64,000 nucleotides of DNA from Sinomonas sp. P10A9 (GTDB taxonomy: Bacteria; Actinomycetota; Actinomycetes; Actinomycetales; Micrococcaceae), in NCBI RefSeq assembly GCF_041022165.1, contig NZ_CP163302.1, forward strand, positions 3,472,001 to 3,536,000. The letters run 5' to 3'. Of this stretch, positions 8,757 through 17,782 are shown piece by piece. The number at the start of each line of letters is the position of its first letter. Positions within the stretch are counted from its first letter, which is position 1. A model generated the notes under the pieces. It saw only the letters and a list, made by a program, of their open reading frames with translations. It searched no databases and had not been told where the DNA came from. The position numbers and the translations under genes are program-made.

Positions 8757-9227
8757 TCAGGAACCGTGGCCTGCCGTCGCCTCGAAGGCGTCGAGGTGCA
8801 GCATAGCCTTGGCCAGGAGGGAGCGCAGGGCCCGCGTTTCCTCCTCGTCGAGCGCGAGCGCCGCGGCGAGTCGACGCGGGACGCTCGCCACGCGATCCCT
8901 GAGGGCCATGCCTTCCGGCGTCGTCGAGATCAGGACGCGGCGCTCGTCGCCCGGGTCCCGGCGGCGCTCGACGAGGCCTGCGGCCTCGAGCCGCTTGAGG
9001 AGCGGGGTGAGGGTCCCCGAGTCCAAGCGGAGGCGCTCCCCGATCTCGCCCACGTTGACGGGATCGGCGGCGTCCCACACCGCGAGCATGGTGAGGTACT
9101 GGGGGTACGTGAGGCCCTCCTGAGCGAGTAGATGCCCGTAGGCGCGGGTCACGGCGCGCGTCGCCGCGTGCAGGGGAAGGCACAGCTGGGCGTCGAGCTC
9201 GAGCTGGGGGTACGCCTGAGTCGTCAT
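8757..9227 (-). CDS. ohrR: MarR-family organic peroxide sensor OhrR
   Basis: Repressor of 156 aa that senses organic hydroperoxides through an N-terminal cysteine; here Cys16 in QLELDAQLCLPLHAA, the position conserved in OhrR. The winged HTH follows (VNVGEIGERLRLDSGTLTPL and the wing ERRRDPGDERR). ATG 9227 (MTTQAYPQLEL) is chosen; the longer frame runs into the operator and the ohr promoter. It is divergent from ohr, with only 50 bp between the starts, sharing one operator. A -10-like TACTAT ends six bases before the start, so the message may be leaderless. Confidence 0.93.
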   Translation of the reverse strand: MTTQAYPQLELDAQLCLPLHAATRAVTRAYGHLLAQEGLTYPQYLTMLAVWDAADPVNVGEIGERLRLDSGTLTPLLKRLEAAGLVERRRDPGDERRVLISTTPEGMALRDRVASVPRRLAAALALDEEETRALRSLLAKAMLHLDAFEATAGHGS

Positions 9228-9241
9228 CACCCCATAGTACT

Positions 9242-9264
9242 TTGCACAGTTATATTGTGTGCAA
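9242..9264. promoter_or_regulatory. OhrR operator and divergent ohrR/ohr promoter
   Basis: Perfect arms TTGCACA (9242-9248) and TGTGCAA (9258-9264) separated by 9 nt. Read rightward, TTGCAC at 9242-9247 can act as a -35, with TATGAT at 9265-9270 as the -10 after exactly 17 nt, placing transcription start near 9277-9278. Read leftward, TTGCAC (9264-9259) can serve with TACTAT for ohrR. One bound OhrR dimer would block both promoters. Confidence 0.8.
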
Positions 9265-9277
9265 TATGATTGCTCGC

Positions 9278-9694
9278 ATGGAAACCCTCTACACGGCAAG
9301 CGCCATCGCGCTCGGAGACGGTCGCAACGGCCGGATCCAGTCCCCTGACGGCCATCTCGACGAGCCGGTCCGCGTTCCCCGGGAACTTGGCGGACCTGGT
9401 GGGGCCACCAACCCGGAGCAGCTGTTCGCTGCAGGGTATGCGGCCTGCTTCCACTCCGCGCTCAAGCTCGTCGCGTCGCGCGCGAACGTCAACGCGAGCG
9501 GCTCGGAGGTTGCCGCGGACGTCTCGCTGCACGCCCTGCCGACCGGCGGGTACGGCCTCAGCGCCCAGCTCGAAGTGAGCCTGCCGGAGATCGACGCGGC
9601 AACGGCCGAGGACCTCATGGCGCGCGCACACGAAATCTGCCCCTACTCCAACGCGACCCGGGGCAACATCGAAGTCACCCTCGCGCTCGCCTAG
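9278..9694 (+). CDS. ohr: Organic hydroperoxide resistance protein Ohr
   Basis: Thiol peroxidase of the OsmC/Ohr family, 138 aa, reducing organic hydroperoxides in the cytoplasm. The two redox cysteines are present: one in AAGYAACFHSALK and one in AHEICPYSNATRGN, the family signature. ATG 9278 (METLYTAS) matches the usual N-terminus. ATG 9266 and TTG 9242 lie in the promoter/operator. No Shine-Dalgarno precedes 9278 and the predicted transcription start coincides with it, so a leaderless message is likely. Confidence 0.96.
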   Translation: METLYTASAIALGDGRNGRIQSPDGHLDEPVRVPRELGGPGGATNPEQLFAAGYAACFHSALKLVASRANVNASGSEVAADVSLHALPTGGYGLSAQLEVSLPEIDAATAEDLMARAHEICPYSNATRGNIEVTLALA

Positions 9695-9794
9695 CCTTCG
9701 GACGCCTGGCCTTCAGGCCTCGGGGGACCTTCAGGCTCTGGCCGCGCCCGGGGGCCCGGCGTAGTGTGGGGACTCCCGAAGTCGAGGAGGAACC

Positions 9795-9962
9795 ATGTCA
9801 GACTTCCGCGCCTACACGGAAGAAGAGAAGCACAGCTTCGTCGCACCGACGTGCGAGCTGTGCGGCCAGCACCGGCACATCGTGTGGCAGCAGGACGGGG
9901 ACAAATGGACCCCGAGGGACAAGGGCTGTTCCAACGAGGCGTGCCCGCAGTACGCCGGCTGA
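9795..9962 (+). CDS. 55-aa zinc-ribbon miniprotein
   Basis: Small gene with an excellent ribosome site (GAGGAGG, 4 nt before ATG 9795). The protein has 55 residues and contains CELCG near residue 20 and CSNEAC near residue 45, giving Cys-x2-Cys and Cys-x4-Cys, a plausible single zinc ribbon. It is acidic/polar with no signal peptide or membrane segment. I recognise no named family. The nearest neighbours (ohr and an XRE regulator) do not tell its job; nucleic-acid or partner-protein binding is the usual use of such ribbons (inference). Confidence 0.7.
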   Translation: MSDFRAYTEEEKHSFVAPTCELCGQHRHIVWQQDGDKWTPRDKGCSNEACPQYAG

Positions 9963-10241
9963 GGATCCCTCAAATCCATACGCCGGTGCCGTGGGGGCCA
10001 GCGATCCAGGTCCTCACGTCGGGCGAGCACTTCGAGTCCTCTTCGCCCATGTTCCCGAGGGAGGGAGCGGCCTCGTCCCGGTCAGCCTCCATGGGCTGGT
10101 GCGCACCCTTAAGAACGAAACCGAGTGCGCCCCGTCGAGGTGCATGCAGGCGGCAGTCGAGTTGGCGAACTGAGCAGCACGACATCCTCCCGATCCTCGA
10201 ACACGCCGAAGCGATCGGAGAGACCGCCGTCGCGTGGGGCA
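9963..10241. other. Gene-poor stretch, possibly degenerate coding sequence
   Basis: No convincing gene. Forward frames read short pieces such as HDILPILEHAEAIGETA (around 10177-10227) and the reverse strand reads LGFVLKGA, but no frame continues with a start, ribosome site or consistent family match. It may be decayed coding DNA between ohr-side genes and the XRE regulator. Confidence 0.4.
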
Positions 10242-11165
10242 TCAGCCAGCCGCTCGAGCAGTCGAGGCTGAGTGCGCGTTCTGGTCCGCGGTGTCCTCCT
10301 CCTGCTCGCGGGTGGCCTCCCAGCTGGCGAGGATGCGGAGCGCGTCGGCGGTGGGTGTACCGGGTTCGGCCATGTACACGTTCAGGCTCCAGCCCGGCTG
10401 ATCGGGGAGCTCGGTTCCCTCGAAGAGGAACTCGAGGTCCCCGACGACGGGGTGCAGGAACCGTTTGACGCCGGTGACGTGGCGGCGGACGTTGTGGTCG
10501 CCCCACTTGATCCGGAATTCCTCGCTTCGCGTGCAGAGCTCGCCGATCAGATCCTGCATGTCTCGGCCATGGGGGTCTCGGCCGGCTTCGGCTCGCAGGA
10601 TGGCGACGATCATGTCGGCGGCGAGGTCCCAGTCCGGGTAGAACCGCTCCGCATTCTCACGGTGCAGGAAGGCGAACCGTGCCAGGTTGACTGGCCGCTC
10701 GCGCAGGGTGCTGTACGCCTCGGCATGCAGGGCTCGGGCAAGGAGGTTGGTGGCGAGGATGTCCATCCGGCCGTTGCGGATCAGCGCCGGGCCTCCCGTG
10801 ACGGCGTCGAGCATCAGCTGGAGACCGGGTCTGATCGTCGCGGGACGTGAACTGCTGCGTGGACGGCGGGCCGTGGACGCGTTCGCGGCGCGGGCGAGGT
10901 CGAAGAGGTGCTGCCGTTCGGCTTCGTCCAACTGCAGCGCCGTCGCGATGGCGTTCAGGACGGCCTCGGAGACGCCATTGAGGTTTCCGCGTTCCAGACG
11001 CGCGTAGTACTCGACACTGACGCTGGCGAGCATCGCGACCTCGGAGCGGCGCAGCCCTGGCACGCGGCGGTTCGGTCCGCCCGGTAGATCGACCTGCTCC
11101 GGTCGTACCTTCGCCCGACGCGAGGTGAGGAATTCGCGGACGTCGTCGCTGTTCTGCGTGCTCAT
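10242..11165 (-). CDS. XRE-family regulator with MmyB-like ligand domain
   Basis: DNA-binding regulator of 307 aa. The N-terminal HTH_31-type domain (about residues 8-75, with GGPNRRVPGLRRSEVAML and VSVEYYARLERGN) is followed by the MmyB-like domain that senses small ligands in this family (LMLDAVTGGPALIRNGRMD to NVYMAEPGTPTADALR). ATG 11165 (MSTQNSDD) is chosen, with GGGAG just upstream; a GTG nine bases earlier is also possible. It lies 16 bp downstream of an aldo/keto reductase gene on the same strand. Such regulators typically control adjacent oxidoreductases (family knowledge). Confidence 0.92.
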   Translation of the reverse strand: MSTQNSDDVREFLTSRRAKVRPEQVDLPGGPNRRVPGLRRSEVAMLASVSVEYYARLERGNLNGVSEAVLNAIATALQLDEAERQHLFDLARAANASTARRPRSSSRPATIRPGLQLMLDAVTGGPALIRNGRMDILATNLLARALHAEAYSTLRERPVNLARFAFLHRENAERFYPDWDLAADMIVAILRAEAGRDPHGRDMQDLIGELCTRSEEFRIKWGDHNVRRHVTGVKRFLHPVVGDLEFLFEGTELPDQPGWSLNVYMAEPGTPTADALRILASWEATREQEEDTADQNAHSASTARAAG

Positions 11166-11181
11166 GGCTCCCACCCCCTTC

Positions 11182-12183
<1,002 letters not shown>

Positions 12184-12327
12184 GGCCTCCACCGTACGTG
12201 CGAAGCCAGCGCGATGGGGTTCCCTGCCAGAACACCTTTCACCAGGGCCTCCCGCCCGCATGGAATTGACGGTTCTCTTGATAGCGAACACCCGTTCCAA
12301 CGAATCGCGAGTCCAGAGAGGAAGGCC

Positions 12328-12651
12328 ATGCCAGCCAAGCGCGAACCCAGCGGCCTACGCAAAGCAATCGGAGACTTCACACCCAAGATCGTCGACATCA
12401 CCGACGACGTCCTCTTTGGCGACATCTGGGAACGCCCCGAGCTGCCCAAACGCGACCGGAGCCTGATCACGGTCGCCAGCCTCATCACGGCCGGCAACTG
12501 GGAACAGCTCGAGGCGCATCTGAAGATCGCGAAACAGAACGGCCTGACCGAGACCGAACTGAAAGAGGTCATGATCCATCTGGCGTTCTACGCCGGCTGG
12601 CCCAAGGCGCTCTCCGCGATCAACATCGCAAAGCGCATCTTCACCCACTGA
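12328..12651 (+). CDS. Carboxymuconolactone decarboxylase-family protein
   Basis: Small all-helical protein of 107 aa in the CMD/AhpD-like superfamily. The family segment PKRDRSLITVASLITAGNWEQ and the C-terminal half (LKEVMIHLAFYAGWPKALSA) are clear. It lacks the Cys-x2-Cys pair of AhpD peroxidases, so it is closer to the gamma-carboxymuconolactone decarboxylase type. ATG 12328 has AGAGAGGAAG before it. It begins 145 bp from the divergent aldo/keto reductase and is followed 32 bp later by an MFS pump, with which it probably shares a message. The real substrate is not deducible. Confidence 0.9.
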   Translation: MPAKREPSGLRKAIGDFTPKIVDITDDVLFGDIWERPELPKRDRSLITVASLITAGNWEQLEAHLKIAKQNGLTETELKEVMIHLAFYAGWPKALSAINIAKRIFTH

Positions 12652-12683
12652 CCCCCCACCGCCACCGGTCCGGAAGGACTTCT

Positions 12684-14078
12684 GTGCCCCGCACCGACCC
12701 CACAACGACTCCGGCACCCGCCGCTCCCGCCGATGCCACGGGGGGCCGACCGCGCATCACGCTGCTTCTGGCGTCGCTCGGGTTCTTCCTGATCACCCTC
12801 GACATCCTCATCGTCAACCTCGCCCTGACCCAGATCGGCATCGAGCTCGGCGGCGGCACTGCGGGGCGGCAGTGGGTGATCGACGGCTACACACTCACGT
12901 TCGCCGTGCTGCTGCTGTTCGCCGGCAACCTGTCCGACCGGATCGGCGCCAAGCGCTCCTTCGGATGCGGCATCGTCCTCTTCCTCGTAGCGTCGATCGG
13001 CTGCGCCGTCGCGCCGTCGCTGGGTCTGCTGATCGCAGCCCGTGTCGTCCAAGGCGCGGGCGCTGCGATCATGCTGCCCGCATCGATGGCGCTCATCCGC
13101 GAAGCATTCCCCGACCCGCGCAGGCGCACCCACGCCCTCGGCATCTGGGCTGTCGGCGGCGCTGTCGCCGGCGCAGTCGGCCCCCTCGTCGGCGGTGCGC
13201 TGACGACAGCTGACTGGCGGCTCGTGTTCGGCATCAATCTCCCCATCTGTGTCGCGATGCTGGCGCTCCGGGCCTTCGTCGCCCACTCGCCGAAACGGCC
13301 GACCCCGTTCGACTGGGCCGGACAGGCCATGGCCGTCGTCTCGCTGGCCGCCCTCATGTACGGACTCATCACCGGCGGCGACCAGGGCTTCGGACAACCC
13401 TCCGTCATCCTGGCGCTCGCCGTCGCCGCGGCCGGCATCGCCAGCTTCCTCCTCATCCAGGCACGAGTCCGCCACCCGATGATGCCGCTCGAACTCTTCC
13501 GCTACAGCGGAATGCGCGTCGCACTCCTCGACGGATTCGTCTTCATGGTCGGCAACTTCGGCTCCGTCTTCGTCGTCAGCCTCTACCTCCAACAACACCT
13601 CGGCCTGAGCCCCCTCCTCGCCGGTCTCGTCTTCCTCCCATCCGCAGCCTTCAGCATCACCGGCAACATCATCAGCGGGACCCTCGCCAACCGCTACGGC
13701 GCGCAGGTTCCAATCGTGTTCGGCTTCGTCCTCATGGCAGCAGGGTTCATCGGACTGCTCACCAGCGCGCCTACCGGCTCGCCGATCCTCGCCGGCGTGT
13801 TCCTGATCCTCACCGGGACCGGCGGCTCGATCGCCATGCCACCTGTGACCTCGGTCGTGCTCGCCAGCGTCCCGGCCGAACGCGCCGGCACCGCAAGCGC
13901 AGTCTTCAACACCTTCCGCCAAGTCGGCGGCGCAGTCGCGATCGCCGTTTTCGGCGCGTTCATCGCCAATCCCGACACTTTCGTCCCCGGGCTCCAGCTC
14001 AGCTTCACCATCGCCGCAGTCGCGCTCCTGGCCGCCGCTCTCATCAGCCTGCGCATCCGCACACCCCAGCACCACTGA
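12684..14078 (+). CDS. MFS drug/proton antiporter, DHA2 (14-TM) type
   Basis: Inner-membrane efflux pump of 464 aa with about 14 hydrophobic segments. The opening LDILIVNLALTQIG, QWVIDGYTLTFAVLLLFAG and the loop SDRIGAKRSF are typical of the EmrB/QacA family. Start GTG 12684 has GGAAGGAC upstream. It sits in a block of redox genes (aldo/keto reductase, CMD protein) that together look like a small detoxification module (inference). Codon use runs more to A-ending and C-ending codons than in flanking housekeeping genes, consistent with a transferred segment. Confidence 0.92.
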   Translation: MPRTDPTTTPAPAAPADATGGRPRITLLLASLGFFLITLDILIVNLALTQIGIELGGGTAGRQWVIDGYTLTFAVLLLFAGNLSDRIGAKRSFGCGIVLFLVASIGCAVAPSLGLLIAARVVQGAGAAIMLPASMALIREAFPDPRRRTHALGIWAVGGAVAGAVGPLVGGALTTADWRLVFGINLPICVAMLALRAFVAHSPKRPTPFDWAGQAMAVVSLAALMYGLITGGDQGFGQPSVILALAVAAAGIASFLLIQARVRHPMMPLELFRYSGMRVALLDGFVFMVGNFGSVFVVSLYLQQHLGLSPLLAGLVFLPSAAFSITGNIISGTLANRYGAQVPIVFGFVLMAAGFIGLLTSAPTGSPILAGVFLILTGTGGSIAMPPVTSVVLASVPAERAGTASAVFNTFRQVGGAVAIAVFGAFIANPDTFVPGLQLSFTIAAVALLAAALISLRIRTPQHH

Positions 14079-14177
14079 CCACGGCTGCCCAGGCCACGGG
14101 GCCGATCGCCGCATCTCTCGACCATCGAAGGACCCTTCTCAGAATGACCTTGCCCGCTACCGCACCAGCAACCCCCC

Positions 14178-14363
14178 GCCAGCGGCTTCCTGGACGTCGC
14201 TGCGCTCGACAGGCGCCGGGCCCTGCCGGTGCGGCCCTTGCTGACCGTCGTGCTGGATGACTGCTCCCGCGCCGACGCCGGATGCACCCTCTCCACCGGC
14301 GCTCCCGGAGCATGTGGTCGCGGGCCAGCGGTTCGCCACGACGCATTGACTCGGGTTGCTTGA
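14178..14363 (+). pseudogene. Transposase remnant (rve/Mu-type DDE core)
   Basis: The forward frame from 14178 to the stop at 14361-14363 reads FLDVAALDRRRALPVRP, then LLTVVLDDCSRADAGCTL, then STGAPGACG. This resembles the core of actinobacterial rve-domain (Mu/IS481-like) transposases, where the pattern is RPWLTVVLDDYSRAVAGYT followed by a Gly-Ala-Pro. It lacks a start codon, the N-terminal HTH and the rest of the catalytic domain. It is therefore only a fossil, but marks an old insertion between the MFS gene and the TetR gene. Confidence 0.6.
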
Positions 14364-14377
14364 TTGAGCTGAGGGGG

Positions 14378-15034
14378 TCACGGGCGCATGCGGCGGGCTT
14401 CGATGGCGAAGAGCTCATCTGCGTCGACCCCCATGGCGGTCAGGTCGTTGGCTATCTCGAGGCTCACGAAGCCGTGCAGCCGGCTCCAGATCGTGACGGC
14501 TGCCAGCGCGGCCTCGGCGTCGGCGGACGGGCCGTGTCCGCGCGCCCAGTCTTCGAGCTGTGCTCTCAGGGCGTCCGTGAGCACCGCTCCCGCACCCTTG
14601 GCCGGCTTCGCGGTCAACACCTCCAGGAGCACTCGCATCGGTGCGCGGGAAGCCTCGACGAGGGACGTCGCATTGGAGTCGAAGTCGGGCAGCGGGGGCT
14701 GGAAGAGCAGTCGGTACCTGTGCGGCTCCTGCCTGGCCCAGGTGCGATAGCCGGTAAGGAGCGCGCCCAGGCGATCGCCGCCGTCGTGCGTCCGCTCGAC
14801 GGCGTCTCGGAGCGCCCGCGCAAGGTCGAGGTATGCATCCGAAATGAGCTCGGTCAGCAGCGCGTCGCGGCTGGGCACGTAGCGGTAGAGCGCAGGCCCC
14901 GACATGCCCAGCTCGCGGGCAATGGCCGCGAGCGAGACGCCTCCTGGCCCGTCTTCGCGCAGCTGGCGCTCGGCCGCCTGCCTGATCGCCTCGCGCATCT
15001 CCGTGCGGTAACGGTCCCTCACTGTGGTTGCCAT
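14378..15034 (-). CDS. TetR-family regulator
   Basis: Repressor of 218 aa. The N-terminal HTH (residues about 12-58: EAIRQAAERQLREDGPGGVS, then LAAIARELGMSGPALYRYVP) is typical. The C-terminal domain resembles the WHG-type TetR ligand domain (YRTWARQEPHRYRLLFQPPL). It is divergent from a SnoaL-like gene at 15139, and the AGTAA-N7-TTACT inverted repeat lies between them. It therefore probably represses both itself and that gene (inference). Confidence 0.92.
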   Translation of the reverse strand: MATTVRDRYRTEMREAIRQAAERQLREDGPGGVSLAAIARELGMSGPALYRYVPSRDALLTELISDAYLDLARALRDAVERTHDGGDRLGALLTGYRTWARQEPHRYRLLFQPPLPDFDSNATSLVEASRAPMRVLLEVLTAKPAKGAGAVLTDALRAQLEDWARGHGPSADAEAALAAVTIWSRLHGFVSLEIANDLTAMGVDADELFAIEARRMRP

Positions 15035-15070
15035 CCACGCCCCCCTTCCGAGCGAGTTCTTGACACCTAG

Positions 15071-15087
15071 AGTAACGCATGCTTACT
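15071..15087. promoter_or_regulatory. Candidate TetR operator AGTAA-N7-TTACT
   Basis: Perfect 5-bp arms around 7 nt lie between the divergent TetR and SnoaL-like genes, just after a TTGACA hexamer at 15060-15065 that could be a forward -35. The placement would let the repressor block the promoter. The site is a prediction from arrangement only. Confidence 0.5.
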
Positions 15088-15138
15088 TTAGTTAGAGCCT
15101 ATAACAAACAAGATAGGCACTAGCACGTTGGAGGAATC

Positions 15139-15582
15139 ATGAACACGAACGACATCCTCGCCCTGGTCGAGCCGTGGCGGCTGCTGTGGAACGGCGAACT
15201 CAGCTACACAGACCGGATCATCCACCCAGAGTGGGTGGCGCACGCGGCCCCGATCACCGGTGGGGCCCCCGGCGACGCGACGGGCCGCGAATCGCTCAAC
15301 GCGTGGGTCGGTGGCATCCAAAGCGCGTTCCGCGGCCTCGACTTCCAACTCGCCGTCGGGCCGATCACAGACGGCGAGTACCTCGTGGTCCGCTGGGGGG
15401 CGCAGGGCACCTACACCGGCGGCATCCCGGGCGCCTCGCCGGACGCTGTGGGACGCACGATCACCTTCACCGGGACCGACACCCTGCGGGTCCAGGACGG
15501 CCTGCTGATCGAGTACTGGGCCAACGCGGACAGCCTGTGGTTCGCCCAGCAGCTCGGGATGGCCGTCCCAGCCCTTGCCTGA
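15139..15582 (+). CDS. SnoaL-like / NTF2-fold protein
   Basis: Cytoplasmic 147-aa protein of the SnoaL-like polyketide cyclase/ester cyclase superfamily. These are small cone-shaped barrels that act as enzymes or binding proteins. Typical features are the N-terminal helix ILALVEPWRLLWNGELSY, the middle DGEYLVVRWGAQGTYTG and the C-terminal DGLLIEYWANADSLW. The ribosome site TTGGAGGAATC precedes ATG 15139. Divergent from the TetR gene, it is the likely regulated target. The reaction, if any, is not known. Confidence 0.88.
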   Translation: MNTNDILALVEPWRLLWNGELSYTDRIIHPEWVAHAAPITGGAPGDATGRESLNAWVGGIQSAFRGLDFQLAVGPITDGEYLVVRWGAQGTYTGGIPGASPDAVGRTITFTGTDTLRVQDGLLIEYWANADSLWFAQQLGMAVPALA

Positions 15583-16179
15583 AAACGCCGTGGCCACTGC
15601 AGAAACGTCGTGCGGACCCTCTGGCGCGGCCGTTCCCGGGACGCTACACCCCCGCCGCCGACGGCCTGGATTCGTGCGATGTCCGCACCGACCATTGGTG
15701 CGCAGGAACGAAGCACGGCCTCGACCGGCCCGGGGATGATCCCAAAACGGGGTGCAGTTCTTGTCAGCGTCGGCAGCTGGAGCACACTCTGGAACGCGTC
15801 TTGATGGCCAGTCAACAGACTGGACGCCATGTCAAGAAACAACGGTTTCCGGGCTCCTGCGGGTCCGGGGTTAGGCGTCCGGGGCAGGCCGCGGGCCAGG
15901 AGGAAGGCGACTACGGCGGCGCTCGGCTCGGTCGCCGGTTCGGCGGGGCTCGCGCCCAAGGCTCCGAAATCGGGGCCGTGGATGATGTCGAAGAACAGGG
16001 TCGCATAGGCCATGCGGGGGATCCTTCACGGGAAGACCGGGGCTCTACTCGGCTTGTGCGGGTGGGAGCATTCAAGCCTCTGCCCCGGCCGCCTGGACAG
16101 CTTGGACGGCGCGAAACCATCCGGTGCATGCAGCCAGTGGACAACCCGTGTGAGGCCGCATTCTGTGATCCCGTCCGAA
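15583..16179. other. Gene-poor 600-bp stretch with a doubtful reverse reading frame
   Basis: No recognised gene. A reverse frame starts at ATG 16013 (MAYATLFFDIIHGPDFGALG) with a GAAGGA ribosome-site-like sequence eight bases upstream, and stays open to 15411, overlapping the SnoaL-like gene antisense. The first 40-50 residues look protein-like, but the remainder is the antisense shadow of a real gene. I recognise no family. It may be the stump of a decayed gene in a region that also holds a transposase remnant and a frameshifted gene. Confidence 0.4.
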
Positions 16180-16866
16180 TCATTTCGGGCCGGCAGCGAC
16201 CTCGCGCGCGAACTTCTGGTTGAGCTCGAGGATCTCGGTGAACGGCACTGCCCGTCTCGAAGACGAGTCGATGTTCCTTCCCTGCTCCGTCCACAGGAAG
16301 GGGTAGACGCTGATCCCATCTTCGATAGGCATCGCCGCGACCTGGGTTTCCCATCCGGGCCAGCGGAAGTCCCTGTAGAAATCGGATAGGCCCCCGCCGA
16401 GGGCCCATCGGATGAACGCACTGTGCCCGACCCCCAAAGGGGACCAGGCCAGAGTGTCGGGGCCCCAGTAACAGACCTCGCCGGCCGGGGCTGCGCTGTC
16501 GTGATGATTTATGGCGAAGACGCCGCCAAGGATGTCGTAGGCGATCACGAGCTGCCCGGGCGCTGGTGAGACTTCCACCGGGTCTCCCAGGTTGTTTGCT
16601 GTCGCGAGGTCGTCCAGGCCTGGTGCACCTGCCCCGAGGATCCGCAGCCACCCACGGTCGATGATGAGTCCTCCGCAGTTGAGCGCGATGGCGCCGAGGG
16701 TCGAACGGGCGGTGACTTGGAGCCGGTACAGCGTTCTCCTGCCCTCAGAACCGCGCACCGGCAAGATCTCGACGACCAGGGGCGCCTCCGATGCCATTCT
16801 CGCGATGTCAGGCCACGCGGGATCGTCAACGCCGGCGAGTTCATCCTCGGATCTGGGAGAAGTCAT
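16180..16866 (-). CDS. DUF2625-family protein
   Basis: Cytoplasmic protein of 228 aa whose full length matches the DUF2625 family. Family-like segments are DDPAWPDIARMASEA, STLGAIALNCGGLIIDRGWL, the run RILGAGAPGLDDLATANNLG, INHHDSAAPAGEVCYWGPD and ALGGGLSDFYRDFRWPGWE. The function of the family is unknown. Such proteins often occur beside other SMI1/SUFU-like single-domain proteins in actinobacteria, and a SUFU-family gene is the next gene upstream here. Those families are recurrent as immunity-type proteins in polymorphic toxin loci, though no toxin is seen in this window. Confidence 0.85.
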   Translation of the reverse strand: MTSPRSEDELAGVDDPAWPDIARMASEAPLVVEILPVRGSEGRRTLYRLQVTARSTLGAIALNCGGLIIDRGWLRILGAGAPGLDDLATANNLGDPVEVSPAPGQLVIAYDILGGVFAINHHDSAAPAGEVCYWGPDTLAWSPLGVGHSAFIRWALGGGLSDFYRDFRWPGWETQVAAMPIEDGISVYPFLWTEQGRNIDSSSRRAVPFTEILELNQKFAREVAAGPK

Positions 16867-17064
16867 GGCTCGATGCTGTCACAGAGCCGCCTTTGCGGCT
16901 TCTCAGCCGCCGACCTCATGAGCGTTCCTCAGAGGATGCCTGTGTCAGTTTTCGAAGTCGAAGCCGTGCGCACAAACCTCAGTTCGGGATCGGGGCGTTT
17001 ACCGCACGAGGTCCGATTGACCAGAGGGCGCACAAGGCGGACATGGCCGTTCGGCCACGCTGCG

Positions 17065-17621
17065 TCAGACGGCGGACGGCCGCACGACGTCGTAGGGGTC
17101 CCAGTCGAGCTTCCAGAAGGCCTCGAGCCCGTGGTCGTGGATGTAGCGGCGCTCGGCATCGTGGATCGGTAGAGCCCGCAGATGTTGACCGGCAGCGTCT
17201 CGCCGACATCGATCCCGGCGTAGTCCGCCCTGTCCAGAACGGCGGGGGCGAAGAGGACGAAGCCAGTCATATCGGAGTCGGGAGCAATCCTCTCGCCGAA
17301 GTTGATCGTATCCCCATAGCAGAACGGGTTGTCTCCGCCTTGGACCTCGCCGATATGCCCGAGGGCAAGGGGCCAGCGGAGGTCGTCGGACTTCACGCTG
17401 ATGCACAGCTCGGGCTTGCCGACGCGCCACACGGGGTGGTCGGCCAGGCTGATTCCATAGGTGATGCCGGTGAGCATCCCGGATTCGGGAACGTCGTCGT
17501 AGACGATTGCAGTCACGCCGGGCAGTCCGGGATGAGTCGATTCGACCGGGAAGAAACGCGGCTCGATCCCGCCGCTGAGGCGGTCGAGGTGAGAGAGGAA
17601 CCGCTCGACGCGAGTGGGCAC
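17065..17621 (-). pseudogene. Suppressor-of-fused (SUFU) domain protein, broken by one missing base
   Basis: SUFU-family gene of about 185 codons if repaired. From ATG 17621 the protein reads MPTRVERFLSHLDRLSGG through MLTGITYGISLADHPVWRVG, PELCISVKSDDLRWPLALGH and VNICGLY, all typical of the family. At about 17168 the frame breaks. The shifted frame continues as PIHDAERRYIHDHGLEAFWK and LDWDPYDVVRPSAV to the stop at 17065-17067, which is the expected family C-terminus. Restoring one C (TACCCGATCC in place of TACCGATCC, coding strand) joins the two. Without repair, translation runs on in a nonsense frame to 16929. Either a recent mutation or a sequencing error. Confidence 0.85.
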
Positions 17622-17782
17622 CCCGCCACCCTAGCAACGCTTCGGCTGACGGGGAGTGCAGGAGAAGAAAGGGAATGCTGATCAACAAGAGCTCGCCGGC
17701 ACTCCGGATGAATCCTCGCGTCCGGTGAGGATCCTCTTGCAGCGCTGTCGAGCTAGAGCCTGCGGGCCCAGCAAGCAACGCG

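Noticed and set aside
9970..10506. Reverse frame with LGFVLKGA resembling a response-regulator receiver end
   Set aside because: The match is eight residues, overlaps the XRE gene in another frame and has no further receiver motifs.
15411..16013. Reverse 200-codon frame beginning MAYATLFFDII
   Set aside because: Most of it is antisense to the SnoaL-like gene and the protein-like part is under 50 residues; described as a gene-poor stretch instead.
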